64,000 nt of DNA from an uncultured Lachnospiraceae bacterium (GCA_947626435.1 CANQSB010000004.1:88359-152358), one strand, 5' to 3'. Counted from the stretch's first letter, positions 52,906 through 62,237 are shown. Numbers and translations are program-made. Notes: a model not told the origin generated them from the letters alone.

Positions 52906-54225
52906 ATGAAAAAAGTAGTGAAATTCGGCGGCAGCTCATTGGCAAGCGCCGAGCAGTTTATGAAGGTGGGCAATATAATACGCGCAGACGAGGGAAGGCG
53001 CTTTGTCGTGCCGTCCGCGCCGGGCAAGCGTTTTGACGGCGATACGAAGGTGACGGATATGCTTTATGCCTGCTATGCGCTTGCGGAAAAGGACCATAAC
53101 TTTATGCCGGAGCTGTCAAAAATCGAGGAGAGGTACAATGAGATTATCACAGGCTTAAAGCTTGACCTTGACCTTACAGGCGAGTTTGACAGGATAATCG
53201 ACAATTTCAAGAAGAAGAAGGGCAAGGACTATGCGGCAAGCCGCGGCGAATACCTAAACGGCATTATCATGGCGAATTTCCTTGGCTTTGAATTTGTAGA
53301 TGCCGCGGATTCAATCCGTTTCAACGAGGCTGGCGTTTTTGATGCGGAGCTTACGAACAAGCTTCTATCAAAGCAGCTTGACGGCATGGAAAACGCGGTA
53401 ATCCCGGGCTTTTACGGCGCTATGGCTGACGGCACTGTAAGGACCTTTTCACGCGGAGGCTCTGATATTACAGGCTCTATTGTGGCAAAGGCGGTTCAGG
53501 CTGACGTGTATGAGAACTGGACGGACGTTTCAGGCTTCATGATTGCCGATCCGCGCATCATCGACAAGCCGCAGGGCATTGACATAATCACTTACGCAGA
53601 GCTCAGGGAGCTTTCATATATGGGCGCGACGGTTCTTCATGAGGACGCGATTTTCCCCGTCAGAAAAGAGGGCATACCTATCAATATCAAGAACACGAAC
53701 GCGCCTGAGGACGAGGGCACTTGGATTGTGGGAAATACCTGCCAGAAGTCAAAGTATGTCATTACGGGCATTGCGGGCAAAAAGGGCTTTGCGTCCATTA
53801 ATATAGAAAAGGACATGATGAACTCAGAGATTGGCTTTGGCAGAAAGGTGCTGCAGGTATTTGAGGAGTACAATATTTCCTTTGAGCATATGCCTTCAGG
53901 CATTGACACATTAAGCGTGATGGTTCATCAGTCCGAGTTTGTCGATAAGGAGCAGAGTATTCTTTCAGGCATAAACAAGGCGGTAAATCCTGACAGCATC
54001 GACATTCAGTCGGATTTGGCGCTTATCGCTGTGGTAGGGCGCGGAATGAAAGCGCAGCGTGGTACGGCGGGCAGGATTTTCTCAGCGCTTGCGCACGCAA
54101 ACGTCAACGTAAGGATGATAGACCAGGGCTCAAGCGAGCTTAACATTATAATCGGCGTATCAAACGATGACTTTGAGGCGGCGATAAAGGCGATATATTC
54201 TATCTTTGTAATTACGCGTCTTTGA
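52906..54225 (+). CDS. Aspartate kinase
   Basis: An enzyme of 439 residues that phosphorylates aspartate in the first step of the lysine, threonine and methionine pathway. The kinase domain begins VVKFGGSSLAS and includes RFNEAGVFDAELTN and TFSRGGSDITGSIVAK. Two ACT domains end the protein (about 285-355 and 365-435), which provide allosteric control by lysine or threonine. AAAGGAG lies 8 bases before the ATG. It resembles the ThrD/monofunctional class, and its placement after hom suggests a threonine-directed isozyme. The MATE exporter gene follows after 46 bases with no terminator. Confidence 0.95.
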   Translation: MKKVVKFGGSSLASAEQFMKVGNIIRADEGRRFVVPSAPGKRFDGDTKVTDMLYACYALAEKDHNFMPELSKIEERYNEIITGLKLDLDLTGEFDRIIDNFKKKKGKDYAASRGEYLNGIIMANFLGFEFVDAADSIRFNEAGVFDAELTNKLLSKQLDGMENAVIPGFYGAMADGTVRTFSRGGSDITGSIVAKAVQADVYENWTDVSGFMIADPRIIDKPQGIDIITYAELRELSYMGATVLHEDAIFPVRKEGIPINIKNTNAPEDEGTWIVGNTCQKSKYVITGIAGKKGFASINIEKDMMNSEIGFGRKVLQVFEEYNISFEHMPSGIDTLSVMVHQSEFVDKEQSILSGINKAVNPDSIDIQSDLALIAVVGRGMKAQRGTAGRIFSALAHANVNVRMIDQGSSELNIIIGVSNDDFEAAIKAIYSIFVITRL

Positions 54226-54271
54226 TAGTTACTAAATACAAAATTTTATTACGGAATGGAGATAATTACAT

Positions 54272-55660
54272 ATGAGTAAAGAAACAGAAAAAGCGGCGGC
54301 AGGCGAAAATAAAATGGGCGTTATGCCCGTAAACAAGCTTATTTTAAATATGTCGTTCCCTATGATGGTGTCCATGCTCGTGCAGGCGATGTACAATATC
54401 GTGGACAGCATTTTTGTGGCGAGGGTGAGTGAGGACGCGCTTACGGCGGTATCGCTTGCGTTCCCGATACAGACACTTTTGGTGGCGGTCGGCGCGGGCA
54501 CCAATGTCGGCGTGAACGCCCTGCTGTCAAAGTCGCTTGGCGAGAAGGACTTCAAAAGGGCAAACAAAACGGCTATGAACGGTATTTTTCTTGCGGTGTT
54601 GGGATTTATAGCGTTTGTGCTTGTAGGGATTTTCGCGGTAAAGCCGTTTTATTTAAGCCAGGTAAAGACGACGGATTCGGATATATATACGATGGGTATT
54701 TCGTATTTGTCGATAGTCTGCATATGTTCGTTCGGCGTATTTGCGCAGTTTATTTTTGAAAAGCTTTTACAGTCTACGGGAATGACGTTTTACAGCATGA
54801 TTTCTCAGCTTTCGGGCGCTGTGACAAATATTGTGCTCGATCCGATTTTGATTTTCGGTCTGCTGGGATTCCCCGCGATGGGAGTTGCGGGCGCGGCGAT
54901 AGCTACGGTAATGGGACAGTGCGTGGGCGCAACGCTTGCGTTTATATTCAACATAAGGAAAAACCACGAGATACAGCTCTCGGTAAAGGGCTTTAAGCCT
55001 GACGGACAGATTATCGGCAAAATTTACAAAGTCGGCGTGCCTTCTATAATAATGCAGGCAATCGGCTCTGTGATGACCTACGGAATGAATTTGATTCTTA
55101 TACAGTTTACATCGACGGCGACAGCAGTATTCGGCGTGTACTTCAAGCTCCAGAGCTTCTTCTTTATGCCCGTTATCGGCTTGAACAACGGTATGGTGCC
55201 GATTATCGCCTACAACTTCGGTGCGGGCAAGCGCAGCCGTATGGTGAGCACTATCAAATATTCGATGGTGTACGCGTTTTGTCTGCTGTTCCTTGGATTT
55301 TTGGCGTTTGAGCTTATTCCCGCGACGCTTTTGGGACTGTTTGACGCCTCTGAGGAGATGCTGCAAATTGGCGTAAAGGCGCTGAGGGTAATCGGAGTAC
55401 ATTTCCTTGTCGCGTGGTTCTGCATTATCGCGGGCTCGGTATTCCAAGCGGTAGGCAACGGCGTGTACAGCCTTGTCGTATCTGTGGCAAGGCAGCTTGT
55501 AATCCTGCTTCCCGCGGCATATATCCTCGCCAGAATCGGAGGACTCAACCTCGTGTGGTGGTCCTTCCCCATAGCGGAGACGATGTCGCTCACCGTATCA
55601 GCCATTTTCCTTGTGCTCACATGGAAAAAGGTGATAAGCAAGGTGCCCGATAATGTGTGA
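54272..55660 (+). CDS. MATE-family efflux transporter
   Basis: A membrane exporter of 462 residues with twelve predicted helices, driven by Na+ or H+ in this family. The N-terminal half has NMSFPMMVSMLVQAMYNIVDSIFVARVSEDALTAVSL, characteristic of the DinF/NorM-like MATE group in Firmicutes, and the two halves each contain the internal repeat. GGAG lies 10 bases before the ATG. With no terminator after the aspartate kinase gene it may be co-transcribed with hom/ask. Drug export is the usual guess; an amino-acid-related metabolite is possible from the context. Confidence 0.92.
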   Translation: MSKETEKAAAGENKMGVMPVNKLILNMSFPMMVSMLVQAMYNIVDSIFVARVSEDALTAVSLAFPIQTLLVAVGAGTNVGVNALLSKSLGEKDFKRANKTAMNGIFLAVLGFIAFVLVGIFAVKPFYLSQVKTTDSDIYTMGISYLSIVCICSFGVFAQFIFEKLLQSTGMTFYSMISQLSGAVTNIVLDPILIFGLLGFPAMGVAGAAIATVMGQCVGATLAFIFNIRKNHEIQLSVKGFKPDGQIIGKIYKVGVPSIIMQAIGSVMTYGMNLILIQFTSTATAVFGVYFKLQSFFFMPVIGLNNGMVPIIAYNFGAGKRSRMVSTIKYSMVYAFCLLFLGFLAFELIPATLLGLFDASEEMLQIGVKALRVIGVHFLVAWFCIIAGSVFQAVGNGVYSLVVSVARQLVILLPAAYILARIGGLNLVWWSFPIAETMSLTVSAIFLVLTWKKVISKVPDNV

Positions 55661-55725
55661 GTTTGCAGGATAGGTTTTATATTAACAAATTAAGCGCAAA
55701 AAGCGCGGAAAGAGAGGAAAACATC

Positions 55726-57174
55726 ATGAAGAAAATCTTAACGCTTTTCGGAAAGTGGCTTCTTATGGCTGTTGTCGCCATGGGAATGTTGCTAAGCGGT
55801 ACTCGCGTTCAAGCCGCAAAGGCGCTGAATGAGGCGTACGCCAATTCGGCAGGCAGCGTGCTTTTGGACAGGGCGACGATTTCCTACACCGCGTCGCTGC
55901 CCGGCGTTCCGGACAGTGACGACGGAGTGCTGTACCTGTACGAACTGCAGCCATATGAATACGAGATTTCGCCGGGAGCCGTCCCGGTAGCTTCCGTCCC
56001 GGCGACAGCATCGCCAGTGATTACGCTGCCATATAATGAGGCGCGGCTTTATACGAAGCTGGCTCTTGCCGTGAAGGTGGGCGGTCAGAATGTGATGATT
56101 GCCAGTCCCCAGTATATTGCGAATCCGGAGCTTCTGGCGACCCATACTAGGGGCAGGCAGGCAAGAGCCCTTAATTCCGTTCAGGGCGTCCAGTTCTGCA
56201 ACCTGTTTTTATCCAATAACATAAACGGTGTGATTGCCGGGAATTACACGACGGCTCAGATTATGAACAAGGGGAACAATCAGGGGCTTACAAACCCGTA
56301 TTCAAGGACGGAGCTTCTGGCGACGGATACGCATCCTGTGACGCCCCGCTATTATATGCTCAATGCCTCCGAGCCTGGTGGGATTACAGCGCTTGCGTCC
56401 GAGTTGACCCGATGTGCGGCGTCCTCTACAGTAGAGAACTATATTGTGGGCAATGAGGTAAATGTGCGTACTTGGAATTATATGATTTGGACGGATTGGG
56501 ATCATTATATACGGGAATACGCCCAGTCGTTCCGGGTGGCGTATAACGCGATTAAGAGCCAGAACGCCAATGCCCACGTGTTCGTCTGCATCGACCAGAA
56601 TTGGGACAGGAACCGCCCGGCGAGCCATGGGGAGTATTATGAATATATCGACGGAAAGGATTTTCTGGAGAAGTTCAACGCCTTAATCTCCAAAGAGGGG
56701 AACATCGACTGGGGCGTGGCGCAGCATCCTTATCCGGTGCCGCTGACCTATGCCAAGTTTTGGGATATGAGCGGCTGCCCGGACGGGGGCTATATGAAAG
56801 CGCAGGTTTCTTCCGGCAAGATGCTGACCTTCCAGAACCTTTCGCTGCTTACCGATTACCTTAAGACGCCTGCCATGCTTAGTCCTTCGGGAAACGTGCG
56901 GCATGTCATTTTAAGTGAGCTCGGCATTACCAACGCGCAAGGAGAGGACGTGCAGGCGGCGGCGTTGATGGCTTCTTATATGGCGGCCAAAAACAATCCC
57001 TTTGTGGAAGAGATTATCTATATTGAAGCATTCAGCGAACCCATGCTGGACACACGACTTACGGGGCGGTCACAGCAGGTCTATGCCAGCTTTGGGACAC
57101 CCAATGAGGCGGCTATGGATGCCTGGGCTAAAGCCTTTATCGGAATAACTGATTGGTCGCAGGTGCTGAAATAG
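55726..57174 (+). CDS. Secreted DUF5722 protein, glycoside-hydrolase-like
   Basis: The protein has 482 residues and starts at the ATG with AGAGAGGA 9 bases upstream. A cleavable signal peptide (KKILTLFGKWLLMAVVAMGMLL, ending VQA-AKA) indicates export. The body resembles DUF5722, a family related to TIM-barrel glycoside hydrolases. IVGNEVNVRTW carries a Glu after Asn as in clan A acid/base residues, and HVILSELGITN carries a Glu in the position of a nucleophile. Substrate and activity are unknown. It lies behind the MATE gene. Its DNA is somewhat richer in GC and CCG/GGG codons than its neighbours, which may reflect separate acquisition. Confidence 0.75.
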   Translation: MKKILTLFGKWLLMAVVAMGMLLSGTRVQAAKALNEAYANSAGSVLLDRATISYTASLPGVPDSDDGVLYLYELQPYEYEISPGAVPVASVPATASPVITLPYNEARLYTKLALAVKVGGQNVMIASPQYIANPELLATHTRGRQARALNSVQGVQFCNLFLSNNINGVIAGNYTTAQIMNKGNNQGLTNPYSRTELLATDTHPVTPRYYMLNASEPGGITALASELTRCAASSTVENYIVGNEVNVRTWNYMIWTDWDHYIREYAQSFRVAYNAIKSQNANAHVFVCIDQNWDRNRPASHGEYYEYIDGKDFLEKFNALISKEGNIDWGVAQHPYPVPLTYAKFWDMSGCPDGGYMKAQVSSGKMLTFQNLSLLTDYLKTPAMLSPSGNVRHVILSELGITNAQGEDVQAAALMASYMAAKNNPFVEEIIYIEAFSEPMLDTRLTGRSQQVYASFGTPNEAAMDAWAKAFIGITDWSQVLK

Positions 57175-57310
57175 TGTATCAAGCGATGAAAATTTTTATT
57201 TAATCAAAGCTTACAATGGAATGGGATAAGATTTTCCCAAAGGAGCGGTAAAGGAGCAGTGCTTAGGGCTTTACGCCCAGACTAGAATTGAAATGTATTA
57301 TAAAACATTA

Positions 57311-57355
57311 AGAAACGCTGGGACGGCAAAAATGCTGTCTTGGCGTTTCTTCTTT
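57311..57355 (+). terminator. Intrinsic terminator
   Basis: AGAAACGC with GCGTTTCT encloses GAC/GTC and GGC/GCT pairs; TTCTTTTT follows. The gap 57175-57310 holds nothing else that I can identify. Confidence 0.8.
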
Positions 57356-57393
57356 TTAAGAAATGTAACTAAAAGACTGGGTATAAAATAAGC

Positions 57394-57630
57394 TCCTGAT
57401 TCAATGAAGCCTGTTTACTTCAATGGAAAGCGAGAAAATGCATTTATCAGAACAGGTGAGGGTGATCGGACAGTTTGTCAATAGAATATTTCACGATTGA
57501 TGATTTGGATATGGATTCTGTAATTACTTATAAGGAAAAGGTCAATAAACGTTTCCCAAGAAGAAATATATTGAAATGTCAAATAAGGATTTCTTGAAGA
57601 TTGTTTTAACGGTAAAAAAGTTAAATAATA
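57394..57630 (+). pseudogene. Remnant of an AlbA_2/Schlafen-like ATP-binding protein gene
   Basis: Different frames of this stretch encode pieces typical of the C-terminal half of AlbA_2-domain transcriptional regulators: KPVYFNGKRENAFIRTGEGD, then a stop, FTIDDLDMDSVITYKEKVNKRFP, and in another frame MSNKDFLKIV. In intact relatives these occur in this order within about 80 residues. Several frameshifts and stops separate them, and the N-terminus is missing, so the gene is dead. Confidence 0.65.
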
Positions 57631-57722
57631 AAGTGAACCTTTCGGCAAAAATTCAGGTTATATAATATATAAAGCAAAAAATACAAATATGCGCAGACAT
57701 CAGCGCAGAAATGAGGAAACCT

Positions 57723-58250
57723 ATGAGCGACAATGAATTGCTCAGTCGGCTGCGGGACGGCGATAAAGAGGCGCTTTCGATAATCATAGAGAGATATTAC
57801 GAAGTCGTTTTCCGTTTTTGCATTTATATGCTGCAGAAGGAAAGCGACGCATACGACATCACACAGGAAACCTTTTTGAAATTTATCAAATACAACAGGT
57901 CTTTTACTTACATAAGCCTGAAAGGCTATTTGCTGACAATAGCAAGAAACTTGTGCTTTGATTATTTTCATAAAGGCAAAGAAGCAGTTTTACTGAATGA
58001 AAATCTGGAGGAAACGCAGTTGTCTGACAAGGGCGCGGGCATATTGCAGGCTGAAAATTCGCTTTACCTTATGGGGCTTTTGGGGGAGCTTTCGCTTGAG
58101 GTGAGGGAAACCGTTGTCCTGCGTATCTATGAGGAAATGAAGTTTAAGGATATCGCTTCTATGATGGGCTGCACGACATCTACGGCAAAGTCGCGCTACA
58201 GACTTGGCATACAGCAGCTAAGAAAGCGGATATCGAACGAAAAAATATAG
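57723..58250 (+). CDS. ECF-type RNA polymerase sigma factor
   Basis: A sigma factor of 175 residues. Region 2 is at about 12-80 (EALSIIIERYYEVVFRFCIYMLQKESDAYDITQETFLKFIKY) and region 4 at about 115-165 (LGELSLEVRETVVLRIYEEMKFKDIASMMGCTTSTAKSRYRLGIQQLRK). ATG 57723 has GAGGA 6 bases upstream and is preferred to ATG 57711. A TGAACC box (57634-57639) in the upstream gap resembles ECF -35 elements, so autoregulation is possible, although TATAAT at 57661-57666 is also present. The following gene is probably its membrane anti-sigma factor, and an ABC transporter completes the operon. Confidence 0.9.
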   Translation: MSDNELLSRLRDGDKEALSIIIERYYEVVFRFCIYMLQKESDAYDITQETFLKFIKYNRSFTYISLKGYLLTIARNLCFDYFHKGKEAVLLNENLEETQLSDKGAGILQAENSLYLMGLLGELSLEVRETVVLRIYEEMKFKDIASMMGCTTSTAKSRYRLGIQQLRKRISNEKI

Positions 58251-58265
58251 AGGAGGGGTAAGCTT

Positions 58266-59051
58266 ATGGCAGACAGAAAATTAAAAGCCCTTTTTTTACG
58301 GGCGGATAAGGAAATGATAACTGACGCGCAAAAAAAGAAACAGGCATATGAAGCGGCATCGTCAGAGCTGTTTAGGCGTAAGGCGTTTTTGTCATCGGAT
58401 TATAATATGACGCGCCGAGGAAGAAACATACTGTTAAATCTTTTTAGATATATGGACAAATCCTTTTTCGCGGTATATGCCATCCTTTTTTCTGTCGGAG
58501 CTGCGGGAATGTATTTCTGCGAATGGGCAAATTTTAATGAAAATACGATAATCGCCACATATATGTCAGGTGCGTGCATTTTAAGCGCGGCTTCAATTAT
58601 TTTCATAGACAAGCTGTTTTTTGGAAAAATGGCGGAGCTTGGCAAAAGCTGTTATTTTGGCACAAAACAGTGCATTGCTGCATATTTGGCGGCTGCGGGA
58701 GTTATATGTCTGGCGCTGTTGCTATTTTTTACATTTTATATAAATATTAGTCTTGACGTCAGCTTTGTCAGGGCGGGGCTGTATATATTTACGCCGTATT
58801 TAACATCGGACGCCGTGGCAGTGGGAATATTATCGACTGGCGCAGGCAGGAGAAATCCGTATCTGTTTGCAGCGGGGACGTTGTTTACATCAGTGGCATA
58901 CGCGGCGGCGTTGCTTTTTCCAGACCTGTTTTTGGCATCGTCGGCAGGAATATGGCTGATAGCGTTTGGAATATCGGCTGTGCTGAATGTTTTGCAGATT
59001 TGGAGATTATTTAATCGGATTGACAAGGGGGAATTGTTATGTACGAATTAG
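58266..59051 (+). CDS. Multi-pass membrane protein, putative anti-sigma factor
   Basis: The protein has 261 residues. About 65 cytoplasmic residues rich in Lys and Glu are followed by six predicted membrane helices in three pairs. I recognise no conserved domain. Its place right behind the ECF sigma gene (15-base gap, GAGGAGGGG ribosome binding site) and the soluble N-terminal segment suggest that it holds the sigma factor at the membrane, which is inference. Its end overlaps the start of the ABC ATPase gene by 13 bases, so the products are probably made in fixed proportion. Confidence 0.65.
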   Translation: MADRKLKALFLRADKEMITDAQKKKQAYEAASSELFRRKAFLSSDYNMTRRGRNILLNLFRYMDKSFFAVYAILFSVGAAGMYFCEWANFNENTIIATYMSGACILSAASIIFIDKLFFGKMAELGKSCYFGTKQCIAAYLAAAGVICLALLLFFTFYINISLDVSFVRAGLYIFTPYLTSDAVAVGILSTGAGRRNPYLFAAGTLFTSVAYAAALLFPDLFLASSAGIWLIAFGISAVLNVLQIWRLFNRIDKGELLCTN

Positions 59052-59905
59052 AGCTGTGTGAGGTTGGAAAGAAATATAAGGAGAAAACGGCGGTCGGAGA
59101 CTTTAGCTATATTTTCCGAAAAGGCGTATATGGTCTGCTTGGCGAAAACGGCGCGGGAAAAACCACGCTGATGAGGCTTATATGCGGGATATTGCAGCCG
59201 ACACAGGGGATGGTCAGATGTGACGGCATTGATATACTGCGCATGGGCGCGGACTATCGCGGTCTGCTTGGCTATTTGCCACAGGATTTCGGATATTATG
59301 GTGATTTTACGGCGGAGCGCTTCCTTAATTATATGGCGGCGTTAAAGGCATTGCCAAGTAGTGGCGCAAAACTGAAAATACAGGAGCTTTTGGAACTGAC
59401 AGGCTTGTCAGAAATGAGGAAAAGGAAGCTTAAAACCTTTTCAGGAGGTATGCTCAGACGGCTGGGCATAGCTCAGGCGCTTTTGAATGAGCCTGAAATA
59501 CTTGTCCTTGATGAGCCGACAGCGGGCTTAGATCCAAAGGAGCGCGTGAATTTCCGAAACATCATAAGCACGCTTGGAAAGAACAGAATGGTGCTGTTAT
59601 CAACTCATATAGTGTCTGATATTGAATATATTGCGGATACTATACTGATTATGAAAGACGGAAGCCTGATTTTGTCAGGGACATCTGACGAGCTTGTGAA
59701 GGCTGCAAAGGGGCACGTGTGGAGCTGCGATGTGTGCGCGGAGGACATAGAGCGGATGAGGGAAATGTATATTGTAAGCAACATAAGAAACTGCGAAGGC
59801 GGGGCGAAGCTTAGAATTGTTGCGGATGAGATGCCTGCAAAGGGAGCGGCGGCTGCGGAGCCTACGCTGGAGGAAGCGTATCTTTATCATGGTTTTTTGA
59901 AATAG
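59039..59905 (+). CDS. ABC transporter ATP-binding protein
   Basis: A single ATPase domain plus C-terminal extension, 288 residues. Walker A GENGAGKTT, the Q-loop region LGYLPQDFGYYGDFTAERFLNYMAALK, signature FSGGMLRRLG, Walker B ILVLDEPTAGLD and switch LLSTHIVSDIEY are complete. The MRRLG-type signature and the overall form fit ABC-2 exporters of the antibiotic-resistance or lantibiotic-immunity (CcmA/BcrA) type. It overlaps the upstream membrane gene and is followed by its permease partner. GGGGG lies about 6 bases before the ATG. Confidence 0.93.
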   Translation: MYELELCEVGKKYKEKTAVGDFSYIFRKGVYGLLGENGAGKTTLMRLICGILQPTQGMVRCDGIDILRMGADYRGLLGYLPQDFGYYGDFTAERFLNYMAALKALPSSGAKLKIQELLELTGLSEMRKRKLKTFSGGMLRRLGIAQALLNEPEILVLDEPTAGLDPKERVNFRNIISTLGKNRMVLLSTHIVSDIEYIADTILIMKDGSLILSGTSDELVKAAKGHVWSCDVCAEDIERMREMYIVSNIRNCEGGAKLRIVADEMPAKGAAAAEPTLEEAYLYHGFLK

Positions 59906-59931
59906 GCGGCTGTGGAAGGAGAAGGGTAAAA

Positions 59932-61023
59932 ATGATGAAATTATACAGAATGGAAATGTATAAGCTTTGCCATAAAAAATTGTTTTTGGCGGGGGCTGCA
60001 ATAACAGCAGCGCTTATGGCATTTTATTTTTTTATAAGCGTGAGCTCGGAAAGGTGTGTAGTGGGGGACAAGATATATTTGGGGTATGAAGCCGTGAAAA
60101 TGGATCGTGAAATCACAAGAGAGTTTGAAGGGGAGATAACAGATGAAAAAATCAACGGCATTGTGGAAAAATATGGATTGCCGTCTGTATATGTAGACAA
60201 TATGCCAGGCTGGCAGGATGCGAATTATCTGAATAATTTTGTCGCGTTATATTTCACCGATGGAAACTGGAAAAATAATACGCCCATAAGCAGGCGCTAT
60301 ACGCTTGCTGAAACAGAATTTGGACAGGCACACGAAAAGCTCGGAATTGCACCTGTGCTTTCATATGTCAAGGGCTGGACGGTATTCTGCGATATGCTGC
60401 AGTTTGGGCTTGTGATGGGGAGCATACTTGTGATATGCGGCGTTTCGGTTTTGTTTGCAGATGAAAAACAGACAGGAATGTATCCTCTCATTTTTACCAC
60501 ATGGGAAGGTCCGAGAAAGGATATGGCTGCCAAGATTATGGCTGCATTTTCACTGGCGTTTCTTGTATTTGCTGGGATTGCGGCATTTGATTTGGCGTTA
60601 TGCGCAGCGGGTTATGGCTTGGACGGCTTTGGAAGCATATCGGGAATGGTTTTTCAGGGAAAGATGGAAGCGCCGACGCTGATAGATAAGATTTTATTTG
60701 CAGATTATCTGCGTATTTTGCTGGCGGCAGGATTGTTTTCACAGCTTTGCCTTTGCGCCGTTACCCTGTGCGTGTCGGCTCATAATGCCACGTCGTTTGG
60801 CGCTGTCGTTATTTCGGCCGTTTTGTGGTGTGCGCCTGTGCTTTTAAGAATGTTTTTCGGTGGAATAATGCATCTTGTGGTAGATGCCATGCCGATATTT
60901 ATGATAATGGCAAACACGCTTTGGGATATTTACGACGTTTACCGCATCGAGTTTGTTATAAGTCTGGCGGTAACTGTCTGCTGTCTGGCAAAGACGGTGG
61001 TATATTATAGAAAAGTGAGATGA
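59932..61023 (+). CDS. ABC-2 type membrane permease
   Basis: The membrane partner of the preceding ATPase has 363 residues. A first helix (about 16-33) is followed by a long extracellular stretch (about 35-140), then five more helices grouped in the C-terminal half, an arrangement typical of ABC-2 permeases. GGAGAAGGG lies 6 bases before ATG 59932; an ATG one codon later is equally possible. Together with the sigma factor and putative anti-sigma it forms a self-contained envelope-stress or antimicrobial-resistance module. The exported compound is unknown. Confidence 0.82.
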   Translation: MMKLYRMEMYKLCHKKLFLAGAAITAALMAFYFFISVSSERCVVGDKIYLGYEAVKMDREITREFEGEITDEKINGIVEKYGLPSVYVDNMPGWQDANYLNNFVALYFTDGNWKNNTPISRRYTLAETEFGQAHEKLGIAPVLSYVKGWTVFCDMLQFGLVMGSILVICGVSVLFADEKQTGMYPLIFTTWEGPRKDMAAKIMAAFSLAFLVFAGIAAFDLALCAAGYGLDGFGSISGMVFQGKMEAPTLIDKILFADYLRILLAAGLFSQLCLCAVTLCVSAHNATSFGAVVISAVLWCAPVLLRMFFGGIMHLVVDAMPIFMIMANTLWDIYDVYRIEFVISLAVTVCCLAKTVVYYRKVR

Positions 61024-61149
61024 GCCGCAAATAAATTATTGCGACGGGAAATTTACATTGAGAATGACATAGCTTTGATTTATGTGGAACACTGTTACAG
61101 AATGGCAAGTAGGTTCATAGCAAGTAGTATATTGCAAGGGAAATTGGCG

Positions 61150-61781
61150 TGAAATTCTTGAACTTGAAGCCCTGAAATGATATGATAAAATTACAAATAC
61201 GAAAGGACTGACATATGGCGACAATATACGACGGGGCATTTCGGACAATACTGAATGATTGCAGACAGCTTATCATACCTGTAATAAATGAAATTTTCGG
61301 GGAAAACTATACAGGGAGAGAAGAAATCCGTTTTTTCCCAAATGAACATTTTTTGAACCAGATGGACGAAGCGGATAAGGAACGGATTACGGACACAAAT
61401 TTTACGGTTTTCGGGAAAGTACCGAAAAAGTACCATATTGAGTGTGAAAGCAGTCTGCCGGACGGGAAAATCACTATAAGGCTTTTTGAGTATGACGCAC
61501 AGATAGCGCTTGATGAAGGAGAGGTCACGGAGGAAACGCTTACAGTGACATTCCCCAACACAGCGGTGCTTTACCTTAGGACATACAAAAAGACACCCGA
61601 TAAAATGAAATATGTGATTATCACGCCAGGCGGGACAGTCCAGTATGATGTGCCGATAATGAAAGTGCAGGCATATTCGCTTGACGATATTTTTGGAAAA
61701 GGCTTGCTGATGCTTATTCCGTTTTATATTTTTTCACATGAGAAAAATTTTGCGGAATATAATGGCAATGAGCAGAAACTG
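61150..61781 (+). repeat. Direct repeat, copy 1 (Rpn gene with promoter)
   Basis: Nearly identical to 63291-63922 at a constant offset of 2,141 bases. It includes about 65 bases of upstream DNA and the first 189 codons. Confidence 0.92.
61158..61186 (+). promoter_or_regulatory. Promoter of the Rpn-type gene
   Basis: TTGAAC (61158-61163), 17-base spacer, TATGAT (61181-61186). The same boxes occur in the second copy at 63299-63327. Confidence 0.65.
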
Positions 61782-62144
61782 GCAGAATTAAAGGCAGAGT
61801 ATAGGAAAATTTTGGAAAGGCTTGACGGTCTGGAGGAACAGGGAGTAATCGGGGCGTTTGACAAACGTACCATTATAGAGCTTTCTGGTGACGTTATTAA
61901 GGAAATCGCACAGAAATATGAGAACGTGCAGAAAGGCGTGGGTGATATTATGAGCGGACCATTAATTGAAACGACTGCAAGAAATATTTTAAGCCAAGGA
62001 CTAATCCAAGGCATAAACCAAAACCAAAAAGAAACAGCGCTTAGAATGTTAAAAAGAGGCAAGATGACAGTTGAGGAAATAGCGGAAGATACGGGGCTGA
62101 GTATTGAGGAAGTAGAGGAGCTGGCGGCACTTCCGACCGTATAG
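61215..62144 (+). CDS. Rpn-family PD-(D/E)XK nuclease / putative transposase
   Basis: The protein has 309 residues. Residues about 1-200 resemble the Rpn/PD-(D/E)XK transposase family: the start YDGAFRTILNDC, an Asp in ITDTNFTVF and Glu residues in YHIECESS form the likely metal site, followed by LYLRTYKKTPDKMKYVIITPGG and VPIMKVQAYSLDDIF. Residues about 200-309 are helical, ending in a helix-turn-helix-like tail (KMTVEEIAEDTGLSIEEVEEL). Rpn proteins of E. coli promote RecA-independent recombination, and a DNase role is likely here. AAAGGA lies 8 bases upstream. A truncated second copy lies 2.1 kb downstream, consistent with spread or duplication. Confidence 0.85.
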   Translation: MATIYDGAFRTILNDCRQLIIPVINEIFGENYTGREEIRFFPNEHFLNQMDEADKERITDTNFTVFGKVPKKYHIECESSLPDGKITIRLFEYDAQIALDEGEVTEETLTVTFPNTAVLYLRTYKKTPDKMKYVIITPGGTVQYDVPIMKVQAYSLDDIFGKGLLMLIPFYIFSHEKNFAEYNGNEQKLAELKAEYRKILERLDGLEEQGVIGAFDKRTIIELSGDVIKEIAQKYENVQKGVGDIMSGPLIETTARNILSQGLIQGINQNQKETALRMLKRGKMTVEEIAEDTGLSIEEVEELAALPTV

Positions 62145-62237
62145 GATTTTTGTAGACAATAGGATAGTCAAAGGAGCTGTCAGCATATTCATGTATATGT
62201 AATATGCCGTTTTACAGCGTCAAAATGGAGGATTAAA

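Noticed and set aside
54767..55447. 226-residue minus-strand frame inside the MATE gene
   Set aside because: Antisense shadow rich in His, Arg and Tyr; no family resemblance.
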